DNA of 64,000 nucleotides. Origin: Rhodamnia argentea. Taxonomy: Eukaryota > Streptophyta > Magnoliopsida > Myrtales > Myrtaceae. Position 1 is the first letter of the stretch, and each line of letters opens with the position of its first letter. Positions 26,089 through 37,395 of the stretch are shown here, piece by piece. Both the position numbers and the translations under genes were made by a program. A model generated the notes under the pieces. The model saw only the letters and a program-made list of their open reading frames with translations, did not search any database and was not told the DNA's origin. The stretch lies in the NCBI RefSeq assembly GCF_020921035.1, contig NC_063151.1:1798001-1862000 (forward strand). Direction: 5' to 3'.

Positions 26089-28265
26089 GGGCTTTGGAGT
26101 TTGTTCAAATCTGAGGGCGGTTTGTCCAAGGCTTCCTCTTGCTCATTCGGACTGCGATTGAGCAGTGTGAAGGGGTTCGTCCGAACGCGTTGAAGGAGAT
26201 CAAGTGTAGACGAGCTACTCGTTTTGCCTTCTCTTGACGCAAGTGTCCTCACGACCTCTTTTGCTTTGCTATTTCGTCCACCGCGCTTGCTGTGCTTGTA
26301 ATGTTTTGGTATTGCCGCTTCCTTCATTTCATCACACGAATGTTAGGTTGCTTCGCCGGCAATGGAGAATGTCTCCAGTTTTGCTTCCATAACAGGGTAT
26401 TCCCCTAATTTCGCTCTCTCTTTCTTACTTCAAAGCTACTTTGCCAAAATTAACCAAACGATATTTGCTTTGAGCGAACGAATCTTGAGTCAAAGATGTT
26501 TGAATAAATGACTTTGCATTCCCTCAAAACTTTCTCAAACGCACCCCAATGGAACAAATTCTGGAGCAGGAAGTTTTGTCGTGGAGTTTTTTGTGTTTAA
26601 CCCAAGTCAAAAAACCCAAGTCAAAGCAAGAAATTTGAGATGTCAGTTGAGTGCTGCCAAGTAAAAAGTTTGGCTGATGAGCAAGTCGTACATCCCGTGT
26701 GGTCTTGCACACTGAAGCCAATCTTGGATGAATTCGTAAGACTTAACTAGTAGGATAATAAATAACACGGAAGAAGGGGACTATAACTACCATAATGTCC
26801 TCTTGATCTGTTTTTAATTAATGATGTGGGACTTGTACTTAGGACATGCTCGAAAGTTTCTTTTAAATCACTAAAGACCCGACCTGTATAAAACCATAAT
26901 TTATTCTTTTTGGACTTACAAACCAAGAGAGCATCGTTACAAAGGAAAATCGAATTATTACGTTTAATCACCGGCCCTTTTCAGACGTTAAACATATCAA
27001 TGATTAGATCTCTGACCACTTCTAAATCAATTCTTAACAAATCTACCGTCTTTCAATTTGAAACCTCATCCGCTCTCTCTTAAAAAAGGAGTTAGGGAGA
27101 AAGAAATTGATGAACAATTTTTTCATTGCAAGTGGCATATTTTGCGAGCAGTAACCTAGTGATAGCAAGATCACTCTCTCTTTCATGAAATCAAAAGTTC
27201 GAATTATATTGTGAGCAATCTTTAAACATTTGTGCCTTAGGTATTTGTTACCTCATGCGGAGAGAATTCCCGACTTCCAACACGCTAATGAGACTATGTT
27301 GACAAGCTCGAATACTTACATTCGGATTGAGTAGCCGTGGATCGAACTGGACATTCTGTAACGGATATGGGACCCTTATAATAACGCCTATAGAAGTACT
27401 TATATTGGTTACCTATCCTCCCTTTTTACTAATAAAAACAAAAACAAAAGAAAAAGGCGGCACATTCCGTGTGTTCTCCTAGGGGTTAGATCATGTCTTC
27501 CATGCTTCTTTGCAACATCCCTACAAACACCATTATCTTTATAAGTTCACCACGCCCTTATCGCCTAAGATTACCAAAAACTCATGTTTTCCCCACGGTG
27601 AATCCACGGGATGTAAATTCAAAGTTCTTTTATCTTTCTCTTATTGTCGCATAAGATTGAAGACGAGAGTTACTAAACCTTGACCGAAGGAAATTAAAGG
27701 AGACAAGAAAAAAAAAAAAAAGACAGTGCAAGAGATGGCAATCACTAGACTTGATCATGGCAAAATGATGCTACTAATGGGACGTTTTTGAGTCCTAATG
27801 CCGCTTTGCTTTTAAGGGCTCGTTCTGTCAAAACGGTAATGGGCTTTTCGTCGTTCCGAAACGACTTGACGTTTTTACTCCAATTCGAAAAAACACCTTT
27901 TTTAAAATTTCAGCGTCCGGAAATTCGGACAATAGCCGTTGGGCGTCGCGTAGATGCTCCTTCTTCTTCTTCTTTTTTGTCTTTTTGCACTTTGCAGCGA
28001 CAGCACTAGCGCGTAGCCCCACGCGCTGCTTGGACCGTTTCGTGGCGGCCGACCCGACGGATCCTCCCAGGAGCCTTCATCGTATCGTTCTTACGTGTCG
28101 CCCTCTGATTAGCTGCTATCTCTGAAAAATCGTTGTCCACGTCGACAACGCCCTCTTCTTCTCTATCTATCAATTTAAGAAACCCCCCTCTCAACTTAAC
28201 CGTTCTGTCTCTCCGCCCCACACCTCTCGCTTTCTCTCGTCCCACATCTCGGAGTAGAGGCCAAG
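26089..28265. other. Intergenic upstream of the amino acid transporter
   Basis: No exon is supportable. A possible SINE relic lies at 27150-27390. The last ~300 bp are pyrimidine-rich (cttcttcttcttc at 27960, tctctatctatc near 28160), as expected of a 5' leader. The antisense frames over 28006-28245 have no motif. Confidence 0.45.
27150..27390 (+). mobile_element. Possible tRNA-derived SINE relic
   Basis: A box-A-like 'taacctagtgatagcaag' (from 27152) is followed about 30 bp later by box-B-like 'aaaagttcgaattat' (27194-27208). Downstream sequence resembles SINE bodies with 'ggatcgaactgg'. No tail or target duplication was found, so this is tentative. Confidence 0.35.
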
Positions 28266-31140
28266 ATGACGTTCCTTCCCTCCTCCGACCGGAAGCACCG
28301 GCGGAGCCCGAGGGTCCCCCTCCTCCCGCAGAAGCACGCCGCCACCGAGGAGCCGATGGAGGCGGGCTTCGACGGCGCTTCGTTCTCGGGCGCCGTGTTC
28401 AACCTCTCCACCACCATCGTCGGCGCCGGGATCATGGCCCTGCCGGCCACGCTGAAGCAGCTGGGGCTGATCCCGGGGCTGGCGATGATAGCGCTCGGGG
28501 CCGTGCTGACGAACACCTCGATCGACATGATGCTGAAGTTCAGCCGGGCCTCCAAGTCCTCCACCTACTCCGCCGCAGCCGCCGACGCGTACGGCGGGGG
28601 CGGGAGGGCTCTGCTGCAGTCCTGCATCGTCGTCAACAACCTCGGGATGCTCGTCGTATACATGATCATCATAGGTATGGACATCAACCTTGTGCTATTT
28701 TTAGTTTTCTTGAAAGACTGGATTTGATTAGGCTCAATCCCGGGATTAACTTAGTCGAATGACAAATCTTGATTTTTGTTAGCCAATAACGTGACTTTGA
28801 ATGGTCCAAATTGAAGTATTAAGCAAAGAGAAATTTTTTTTTTTTTTTGGTGCTTTATTCTTGTGCTAATTTTGGAACCGGAGAATGAGGAAGTTGAAAG
28901 TTTGAGGATTAGGAATACTTGGCAATGGCAGGAGACGTGTTATCGGGGACGTGGTCAAACTGGGCCCACCACACAGGGGTAATGGAGGAATGGCTTGGTC
29001 AACACTGGTGGACCTCACGCGCTTTCTTGCTGCTGTCCACCACGCTCCTCGTCTTCGCTCCTCTCATCTCTTTCAAACGAGTTGGTAAGTGACGTCCTAT
29101 GATCCTGTCTTTCTCATTCTGATTGTAGCTCAAGCCTAAAGCGAAATGGTTCATCTTCTTTGCTCCGAACTCAAAAAGCCTGTGCCTCCATTTAAGTTCA
29201 GAACATTGAAAAATGTTGAATGTGGCACCGGTTTAACAAGTCGTAAATAATTTTGCTAATATGACAACATTGCAAAGCTGAAATGGACATTCACAAGCTT
29301 GGCAAATTGCCACTGTGGTATCGCTTTTGATTTCAATACTTGCTAGTGACCTACATTATACAAAGCTTGTGATCGTAACCTCGTGGCTCTTTTGTAAATA
29401 GATTCATTGAGATACACGTCGGCCTTGTCGGTCGGTCTGGCTGTGGTATTTGTTGCAATCACTGCCGGAGTAGCTATGGTTAAGCTGGCAAATGGAAGCA
29501 TAACAAGGCCACGTTTGATGCCCGAGCTTGTCGATCAGACATCGTTTTGGAAGCTGTTCACGACTTTTCCTGTTCTGGTCACTGCTTATATTTGTCACCA
29601 TAATGGTAAGCAATCGAACTCTGTCTCTTGTAATCAGCACTCGTGCTTAATGGATAAGTGAACATTATGTGGCATTAAGCTTTATGGAATTAAATGTTGA
29701 TTCAGAAAGAGCTGACATAATCAACATGGATGCAGAGTGTGTGCATTGTTAAAATAGATGGATACAACTGCATAGGAGAAGATTTTGTCACACCATAGTG
29801 GCACATCTCCGACTCTCATACATATGCAGATTGTGCTTGCTAGAATAAGGAGGAAACTGACGATACTGATTCAATCTAGCAAAGTTAATTCTGAGGCTTG
29901 ATTGTTATTGGAGTCATTCAAAGGTGAAAAGTTTGTCCATGAAGAGAAGATTCATATAAATTGGATAGTCATGATGCGCAATTGCCTTGCAGTTTTTGTG
30001 AATGCTTAGATAGATGCAGCATGCTGGAATTCTTTTGAGATCTTTTATTCTAACATTGCGAGTCAGCTAAATTAAGGCAATCGTTATCCTGTTGATGTCT
30101 GATATTATTACCACCGTAGAATTCTCTCAGATACCCTGCATGCATGAGAGCAAACGATGCAGTTGATAGACAAACTTACTCAAGCCATGCTGCATCTAGT
30201 CCAGCTCACGAGTCCTTTTCTTTTTCCCATTGGCTTACAACAATTTGTTTGCACAATTGACATGTGCTGCAGTACACCCAATAGAGAATGAACTGAAAGA
30301 CCCAATGCAGATGAAGTCAATAGTACGTTCATCACTGATACTATGCTCATCTGTCTACGTCGCAACCAGCTTCTTCGGGTTTCTTCTCTTTGGGGATCAG
30401 ACTCTGGATGATGTACTAGCAAATTTTGATGGGGATCTAGGAATTCCTTACAGCATGATGCTCAACGATATAGTGAGAATGAGTTACGGAATCCACCTCA
30501 TGCTTGTTTTCCCAATTGTGTTTTTCTCACTTCGGCTCAATCTGGATGGCCTTCTTTTTCCCTGTGCAAAAATTCCCATCAACTTCGACAACAGGAGATT
30601 TTATTCAGTGACAGCAGCACTAATGGGTATTATATTTCTGGGAGCAAACTTTGTGCCCAGCATCTGGGATGCATTTCAAGTTACAGGCGCCACCGCAGCA
30701 ACCTCTGTTGGGTTCATATTTCCATCTGCAATCGCTCTTAGGTATGTGCTATTACTAATGATGAATGCTAAGAGCCCTTCCTTCAAGAAGCCGTGTTATC
30801 AGGATATGTCATTGATGAAGTGTATAATCAGAGATTCATCGGAGGCTTGCAGGATGCTATAGCACGAATTTCATTTCGGTGGATCGTTGTCCTTGATGGC
30901 CTTATCACCTTCGTCCTCTGACTCTGACTCGACTCTGACTTGTCTCTTTTTGAACATGATATTCTTCCTCTTGAGTTAAACGTCCTGCACCTGTTTTGCA
31001 GGGATACTCATGGGATTGCAACAAAGAAAGACAAAGTGCTGTCATGGATCATGATCTTGCTGGCTGTATCATCGAGCACAGTGGCACTCTCGAGCGACGT
31101 CTATAGCTTTTTTAACAGTGACGAAGGAGTTGGAAGCTGA
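28266..31140 (+). CDS. AVT6: Amino acid transporter, AVT6-type (AAAP/APC superfamily)
   Basis: This is a vacuolar/endomembrane-type transporter of the AVT6 group, the plant relatives of SLC38, probably exporting amino acids in a proton-coupled manner. Exons: 28266-28674, 28932-29084, 29402-29605, 30273-30741 and 31002-31140. They are in phase and give 457 residues, the family length. The basic N terminus 'PRVPLLPQKHA' is typical, followed by 'GASFSGAVFNLSTTIVGAGI' (TM1, the unwound substrate-binding region with GAGIMALP). About eleven hydrophobic segments follow, with blocks 'MMLKFSRASKS', 'VVNNLGMLVVYMIIIGD', 'VFAPLISFKR', 'TSFWKLFTTFPVLVTAYICH', 'FGFLLFGDQTLDDVLANFD' and 'FVPSIWDAFQVTGATAATSV'. 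Exon 1 is markedly GC-rich (about 65% by eye) compared with later exons. Substrate and exact membrane are inferred from the family. Confidence 0.92.
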
Positions 31141-32340
31141 CAAGAAATGAGGGGATCGGTTTGCCTTTTCTCAAGTGACATGGAACTTCGCTCTCAGACA
31201 TCGAAATCAACTGATTGACACAGGGACAGGAGGAGGAAGAGGATGCATCCAATAGCTTGATTCAGCTGCCCAAAGGCGAAGAGCTAATTCGCACGTCCAT
31301 ACTACTTTCACATTCCCTTGCCGTTTTGTGCATATGAAACAGTGACCTCTCTTACCATTCTTAAAATTGAAGAGTGAGGATATACGACACAACGCACGTC
31401 AAGAGTTCAGACGTTAAAAGATGTAATTTTTGCAGGTCTTGCTACAAGTTCGAGTCTTGTCTTAGTGGGAGAGTGTGAATTCAAAGAGACTGGGTAGTGG
31501 CAACCATGAACTGGGGCAGAGATGAAACTTGGGCTTGGATTGTGGTCCGAGAAAAATTACTTGTTGGCCCATACACTTTGGCAATTGGATCAAATTTCAA
31601 TCAACTTCTTATATACAATTTTGTTCCTCTCTCTCGCACTTCATCACAAAATTTTTATTCTGATGTCTACCAAACTTGATCTAATTGCAGACCAGGACAA
31701 AACCATGAACCTAACTCCTCATGATTCACTATCTAAATACCATTTTCGTGCTTAAACTAAAGCAAGAAGAAATCCCTTGTGAACGAGATTCTATAATCAC
31801 GTTCTTAGAACCATCTGGGGCGTTTCTTAAAGGCACTGACCATGGAAATGAGATTGAGTTGACCACGAGAGGAAAGGGTTATGCACGCGAGACATCACCG
31901 ACGTCCATCAAGGTTAATGTAATCATTCGCGGACCAGAGGGACGCCCGAGTGTCTCTGCTCTGATGTTTGGTGGCATCGAATCATGGAACTTTCATGGGG
32001 ATGTGATCCGGCGAATTAGACAAAACGAAACGTGGCGGATTAAACGATTGCCGAACCTGGACAACAACCAAAAAGTCGCATGAAAGAGCGTCGTCTTCCA
32101 GTTCTACGACCTAAAAAAGGCCCAGCACAAGAGCTACCGACACGGGAGAGAACAGAGATGATGGCCGGCATAGCATCAAACCTCTTCTTGATACGTGCAC
32201 GTTCACCATCGTATCTTGCTTCCTCTGGCTCTCACCAACCGAGAAAATAAACTCTGGATGAATTTGGACACCGTCTAGATTATCTTAATGCATCGTTTGG
32301 TTTTTTTCCCTTGATCCTAGAGGGACTTTCCGCAATGCCC

Positions 32341-32390
<50 letters not shown>

Positions 32391-35300
32391 GTTGCCCATA
32401 TTCAAAGAAAACCCAAAATAGATAGACTAGTTTCATAGTTGGCCTACTATCCCAAAAAAAAATCATAATTTTATGTTCGATCTCAATTTTACCCTAAATT
32501 TTATTTTTTCTTATAAAAAATTTCCACTGAAAATTTAGGTCATATCCAAATTCTACCGTCTAGTCACCATTTTGCCCCCCTTTTTTTTAATCTCATAAAA
32601 AGTCACCAACTTTTACTTGAGTTACAAACTTGCCTCCATTAACCCTCTGTCGAAAAAATTATGTTGACAACCAAGCGATGGAAAAATCCTAATCACGAAA
32701 GATTGATATGCTTTTTTTTTTTGGGTAAAGTAAGAGAAAGTAGAGCAAGAGATTGATATGCTACTTTCAAATTCACCAACTACGATATTTTTGAATTTAC
32801 CAACCGACAGATGGAAACCTCTTGATATGAAGCACTCGGACTGCGAGATGGAATACTCCCGAGCACGAGAGATTGAAGATTGAGCATATAATTGAAATTT
32901 ATCGAGTGAGACAGAAGGAAGACTCTCGTAAGGGTAAAATGAGTTTAGACATAACGGAATACTTTAATTACTACGCATGTGAACACTTTCAGAAATCAAA
33001 AACCCGGTTCACATATGTTCACCTCTGCGTACATTTCCACTCATGCTAAAGAGCATTCTCCCCATGTTCTTATTCCCAGTCAAAAGGCACCCAAGAGAAA
33101 ATACCAACTTCGACATTTTTACATCCTTTCAATTGTCGGTAATATACACTTGATTAATGATGACTAATTGCGGTTAGGTGGTGGTCAATGGGACCCTTGT
33201 CTTTTAAAATTGACCTAAACGATCTTTTTTAAAGCAAACAACCTCATTTTTTTTGTCTTAATTAATCATACGATCGATGTTGTAAGTGGACACGAAACAC
33301 GGACAGATGGTTTTCTAAGGTGCAATCGAAACACGAGAAGCAAAATGATCATGGCGGAGCTGTCATCCGTGGATCTTCCTTCGTTCATCCGAATGTTCTG
33401 TCCAGTGACGCCTTCTCTGAACTTTCTTCAATATCGACTCTATTGACCGGCAAAGAAGATTTAACTAATCACCGGCAGAGAAGATTTTTAGTATAAATTC
33501 AACGGTGTCGTTGGAAAACAAGAAAAGTCCCAAGTCATTTTTCCATGGTGAGGCGCTATTTCTGCCATTGATTTTGTCATTTTTCAAACGATGTAGACCC
33601 CGACGGTAACCGTACTTTTTCCGATTCAGTTCATGGTGAGGCGCCATTCCAAATCTACGTTAGTGATTATCCGCCATCATATTCCAACAATCGAATATGT
33701 AGTGCCGACGAATCTCAATAATGACTATCATATGTTAACTCACGTGCTTGTCGAGTAAGCCAATACATGTATATCGAAATTCACGTAATGCACTTGATTG
33801 CCTATACTCACGTGTCATTTACGTCACGTGTTCACCTTTGCTCATGTGCCAATCATGCGCTTGCTGACTATCAGGTTATTTTTTGTGACATGAAAATGTT
33901 CGATTTTGCCACTACGATTCACCAAATAGTGGGTATGATACTACTAAATTTTTGAATTCCACATACTATCCTATTTAATCATATCATGATTAGAAATTCA
34001 GACGAAATGTAGCTTGTGCAAATTTAGACGGATGATGTCCGCACAGCAAAATTTCGCTTTGTTTTGAATTTGGTCGAGCTAAGGAAGAAAGAAAGATGAG
34101 AGACTGATTCATCCACAAAAAGAGACGAGAGAACGGGGGCGATGGGGTTGGTGAGGCATGAGCGGCGGCGGAGATTGCGCGCATACGTTCGTAGCCCACG
34201 GCACATGCGCGGCCGGCTGCGGTGGCCAGCCTATCTTGACCTTGTCCTTCTTCTGACCACGTCTCCCTCTCCTCCACGTGTCGTCTTCGCACTGCTTTCA
34301 TATTATTTAGTTGCAATCTACTTCGTCTTGATTTCGAAACCTTAACATCATAGTCCGATGATCCGATCCGCCAAATCAATCAACGCAGTCTACGCCTCCC
34401 CTAGTCTCTCTTCTTCTTCTTTTTTGTCCATTGTTACTCAAAACTCGATATGATCGCAACCCATTAATCGTTTTCTAAGCAACGGGTAGAGATCTGTTGT
34501 AATATACCTGAGTTTTTCTGTTGATTTTTTTTCACTTCTTTCTGTTTGGTGTTTCGGTAGAACATGATGGAGATTAGAGTTCATAGCTTTCTAGACATAC
34601 AGTCAAATCAAGCACAAAAGGTGTTTGTTAAAATGTCGAAACTAGCTATTGTTAGCTTGAAAAATTTTACGGTCCACATTTTTGATTGTCAAGAAAAATA
34701 TATAGGGGCTTTTGTGTCTTTTCATTTTTTTCAGTTGCTCTGTCATTTCGATGAAGAAATTGAAAACTCATATGTCAATTGTTCCTCATCAATCATTTGA
34801 TATAATATATGGGGAAAGCTACCTCCATAAATGAGGTTCAAATACTAGAAAATCATTTACAAATTAGTAGCCAAATAAGAGAGAACTAATCATTTTACTT
34901 GAAAACGATTTCAATGCAAAACGTTGTCTTGAGACATGAAATTTTTAGCAAAAAAAAAATGCACTCATAATTGTATGGTTGGTGCAATTGACATCCTTCG
35001 AGTCAATCGAATTTACCATTCAAACTTAACTTGTAAATTGAAGACATTGTTTTTGTTGGAAAAAATCATGCGACAGAATTTTGTCGGATGATAAATATAT
35101 TAAAATAGTACAAGTTTGGAACTTTTGACGTCACAAAAAAATTTGGAGTAAGTGTGTCACAATGGACATAATCTAGGATTTTTTATATCATAAATAAAAG
35201 TTCGGGTAACTATGTCCAGTGAACATAGTTTGGGCTTTTTAGTAACTTTTTTCCTTAATTATTTGCTAACTTAAGAAATACTAAGGCACTATGAACTTTT

Positions 35301-35411
35301 TATTGTAAATATGGTACTCGTTGGATCCACGTTATGATAAGTCTTAGAATGGTTGAGTTCATTTCCATTGTGCGAGGATCCAATGTAGTCTTTCGCTCCA
35401 TGGAGAACGTT
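31141..35411. other. Intergenic between transporter and TRIM copy 3
   Basis: No exon is supportable. The longest frame (31721-32083, 120 residues) has no motif I recognise and no splice partners. A CT microsatellite lies at about 32344-32387. At 32470-32720 the DNA reads as degraded inverted-repeat transposon end sequence ('aattttaccctaaattttat'). Confidence 0.45.
32344..32387. repeat. (CT)n microsatellite
   Basis: An uninterrupted run of about 22 CT units, the longest simple repeat in the window apart from the (TA)n tract in the copia LTR. Confidence 0.9.
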
Positions 35412-36045
35412 GAAATGCACATGTAAGTTATATTAGAGAAATCTTACAACAACAATATGATATTTTATAGAGTAATCAATACATCTTGATTGGTCATTGA
35501 CTTATTTGCTTGAGTTTTTTAGTGAAGATATGTTAGTTATTTATGTCGATGGACTCATACTAGAGCTTCTATTAGTGGTCTCCCTAAACGAATATATCGA
35601 TCTTTTACTATGCATCACAACATATAATATCCGAATTGATGGTTGATTATCAGACGCAACCTGTTTTGGTATGTGCGAAATATCTTAACAAGAAGATCTC
35701 ATTATCAATGCATATTTCTTTGGGAAATTGCCTTCAAGGTTGGTTTGGCGAAAACATACCTTGGATAATTGTTGTGCATATTTTGTCAGGTTCATTGCAA
35801 GGACGTGGGGATTCAAGTTGATATATGTCAATATAGAAGGACATCAACATTAAGGGCGACATGCGCAGCATTGAAGTTAAGAAGTGATAGGAAGATTATT
35901 GAGATGCACATGCGAATTGTATTAAAGAAGTCACCAATTGGATATTTGGCATTGCGTAGAGCAACTAATACATTCTAATTAGTCAATAACCCACTTATTT
36001 AGGATTTTGAGCAAAACAAGTCCAATGGGATATATTAACGGGTTT
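35412..36045 (+). mobile_element. TRIM retroelement, diverged copy 3, truncated at right
   Basis: The first LTR (about 35412-35620) starts near 'gaaatgcacatgtaagtta' and ends 'catcacaaca'. A decayed primer site and the family interior word 'gatggttgatt' (about 35637) follow. The interior keeps 'ggttcattgc' and 'ggattcaagttgatatatgt', matching copy 2. After 'ggaagattattgagatgcac' (about 35890) a second LTR begins but stops near 36045 with 'gggatatattaacgggtttg', about 60 bp short, where a fold-back element begins. This is the most decayed of the three copies. Confidence 0.6.
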
Positions 36046-36058
36046 GGAATAAATAGAA

Positions 36059-36470
36059 GGGAAAACAACACAAATGATCTCTAAATTTTGACTCAATATG
36101 CAATGTCGTTCCTGAAACTTTAATTCGCTCAACACGGTTTTTAAACTTCAGCCTAATATATGTAATATTATTCCCAAAATTTTAACTTGTTTAATGTCAT
36201 ATTTAAATTTTTGGCGCATATTCAATCTAATCCATGAGTTATATGAAAATATTCAATATTATCTTTGAACTTAAATAAATAAAATGATAACATTGCATAT
36301 TTTTATATAATATATAGACTAGATTAAACACTTACAAAAAGTTTAGGAACTATATTGAACAATTTAAAATTTTAAGGACGACATTACATATTAAGTTAAA
36401 AATTTGGGGACCGCATTGAACAAATTAAAGATTAATGAAGTGGCAATAACCATTTGTGTCGTTAGCCCTA
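36059..36470. mobile_element. ~410 bp fold-back element abutting TRIM copy 3
   Basis: The left ~130 bp ('cacaaatgatctctaaattt', 'caatatgcaatgtcgttcct') is matched by the reverse complement of the right ~130 bp ('cacaaatggttattgccact', 'taatatgtaatgtcgtcctt'). Within each arm a ~45 bp module recurs ('aattttaacttgtttaatgt'). It is AT-rich with no frame. The junction with the truncated TRIM suggests it inserted into or deleted that element's end. Confidence 0.6.
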
Positions 36471-37395
36471 GACAGAATACATGTATGGTCTGGCTATCGG
36501 AATCGGATTCCATAAATTATTCAGCAATTCTACATCATTATGTCCCTTTCTAATTTGTAACGTATAGAACCAACGGACGAAAGCATGGAAAATCCAAGTG
36601 AAAAAAGGAAGCGCGCTCTAGTTCCCTCGTGGAAGTGGAATCAACGACTGGTTCGATTTCACGCGTCAATTAAAGACAAAGCGCCTTCGTCAACAACAGT
36701 GAACTGACCCTTCCAGTTTTACGCTTCCTGGTCAATTCATTCAGTCTTTCCGCGCGTAAAACGCTTCTTTTAGCTGTCAGGCATGCGAACGAGATCTGGC
36801 AAATTATGTTAAGTCTTTTTATCGAGTTGGAGAAAGTTTAACGACCATGCGAGGAAGATTCAAGAGATTTCCTTTTCGACATTGGCTGTGAAAACTACGG
36901 ATTTTGCGAAAGGCGGGGATCGTTTGTAAGAGTAAGAGACATTGACATCGGCAGACAACGTGCGTGCTTTCCTTCCTGGTTGGAGGATTCCATTTCTTTA
37001 ATAATTTAAACTTCGGAATCGAATTCAAAGACGTGTTGAGCTGTTTCCACTCGCTCTCTCTCTCTTTCTCTCTCTCTCTTCCTTATTACGTTCCTCCAGT
37101 TCTCACTTCCTCAGAGCTGTAATTGAGTGACGAGTCCTCTGGCGCTCCGTTGCCTCCTCGTTCACGACTCGTGGATTCCCTCTGTGCACGCAGACACACC
37201 CACAAGCACTCCATCATTTTCTTCCCGCAATCCTCGTGGTCATTAGCATTGATTCGATCAAACCGATTGGTTTCGACACATACGGTTGTTTGGCTCACCT
37301 TCCCTGAAGTAATCTTCTACAAGCTCGAAGATTGGACCATTACTGCGTAGTGGGTGTGCTTCAAACATCAAGATTCAAGAAAATCGAGACCGACA
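36471..37395. other. Intergenic/leader of the CSLC gene
   Basis: No exon is supportable. The last 350 bp are pyrimidine-rich, with CT repeats at about 37053-37080, and are likely promoter and 5'UTR. I see no clear TATA motif. Confidence 0.4.

Noticed and set aside
28133-28762. 209-residue Arg/Ala/Gly-rich plus-strand frame
   Set aside because: It is an out-of-frame shadow of the GC-rich first exon of the transporter (frame at 28266).
31721-32083. 120-residue plus-strand frame downstream of the transporter
   Set aside because: No known motif, splice partners or leader. Kept only as an unexplained frame in the intergenic note.
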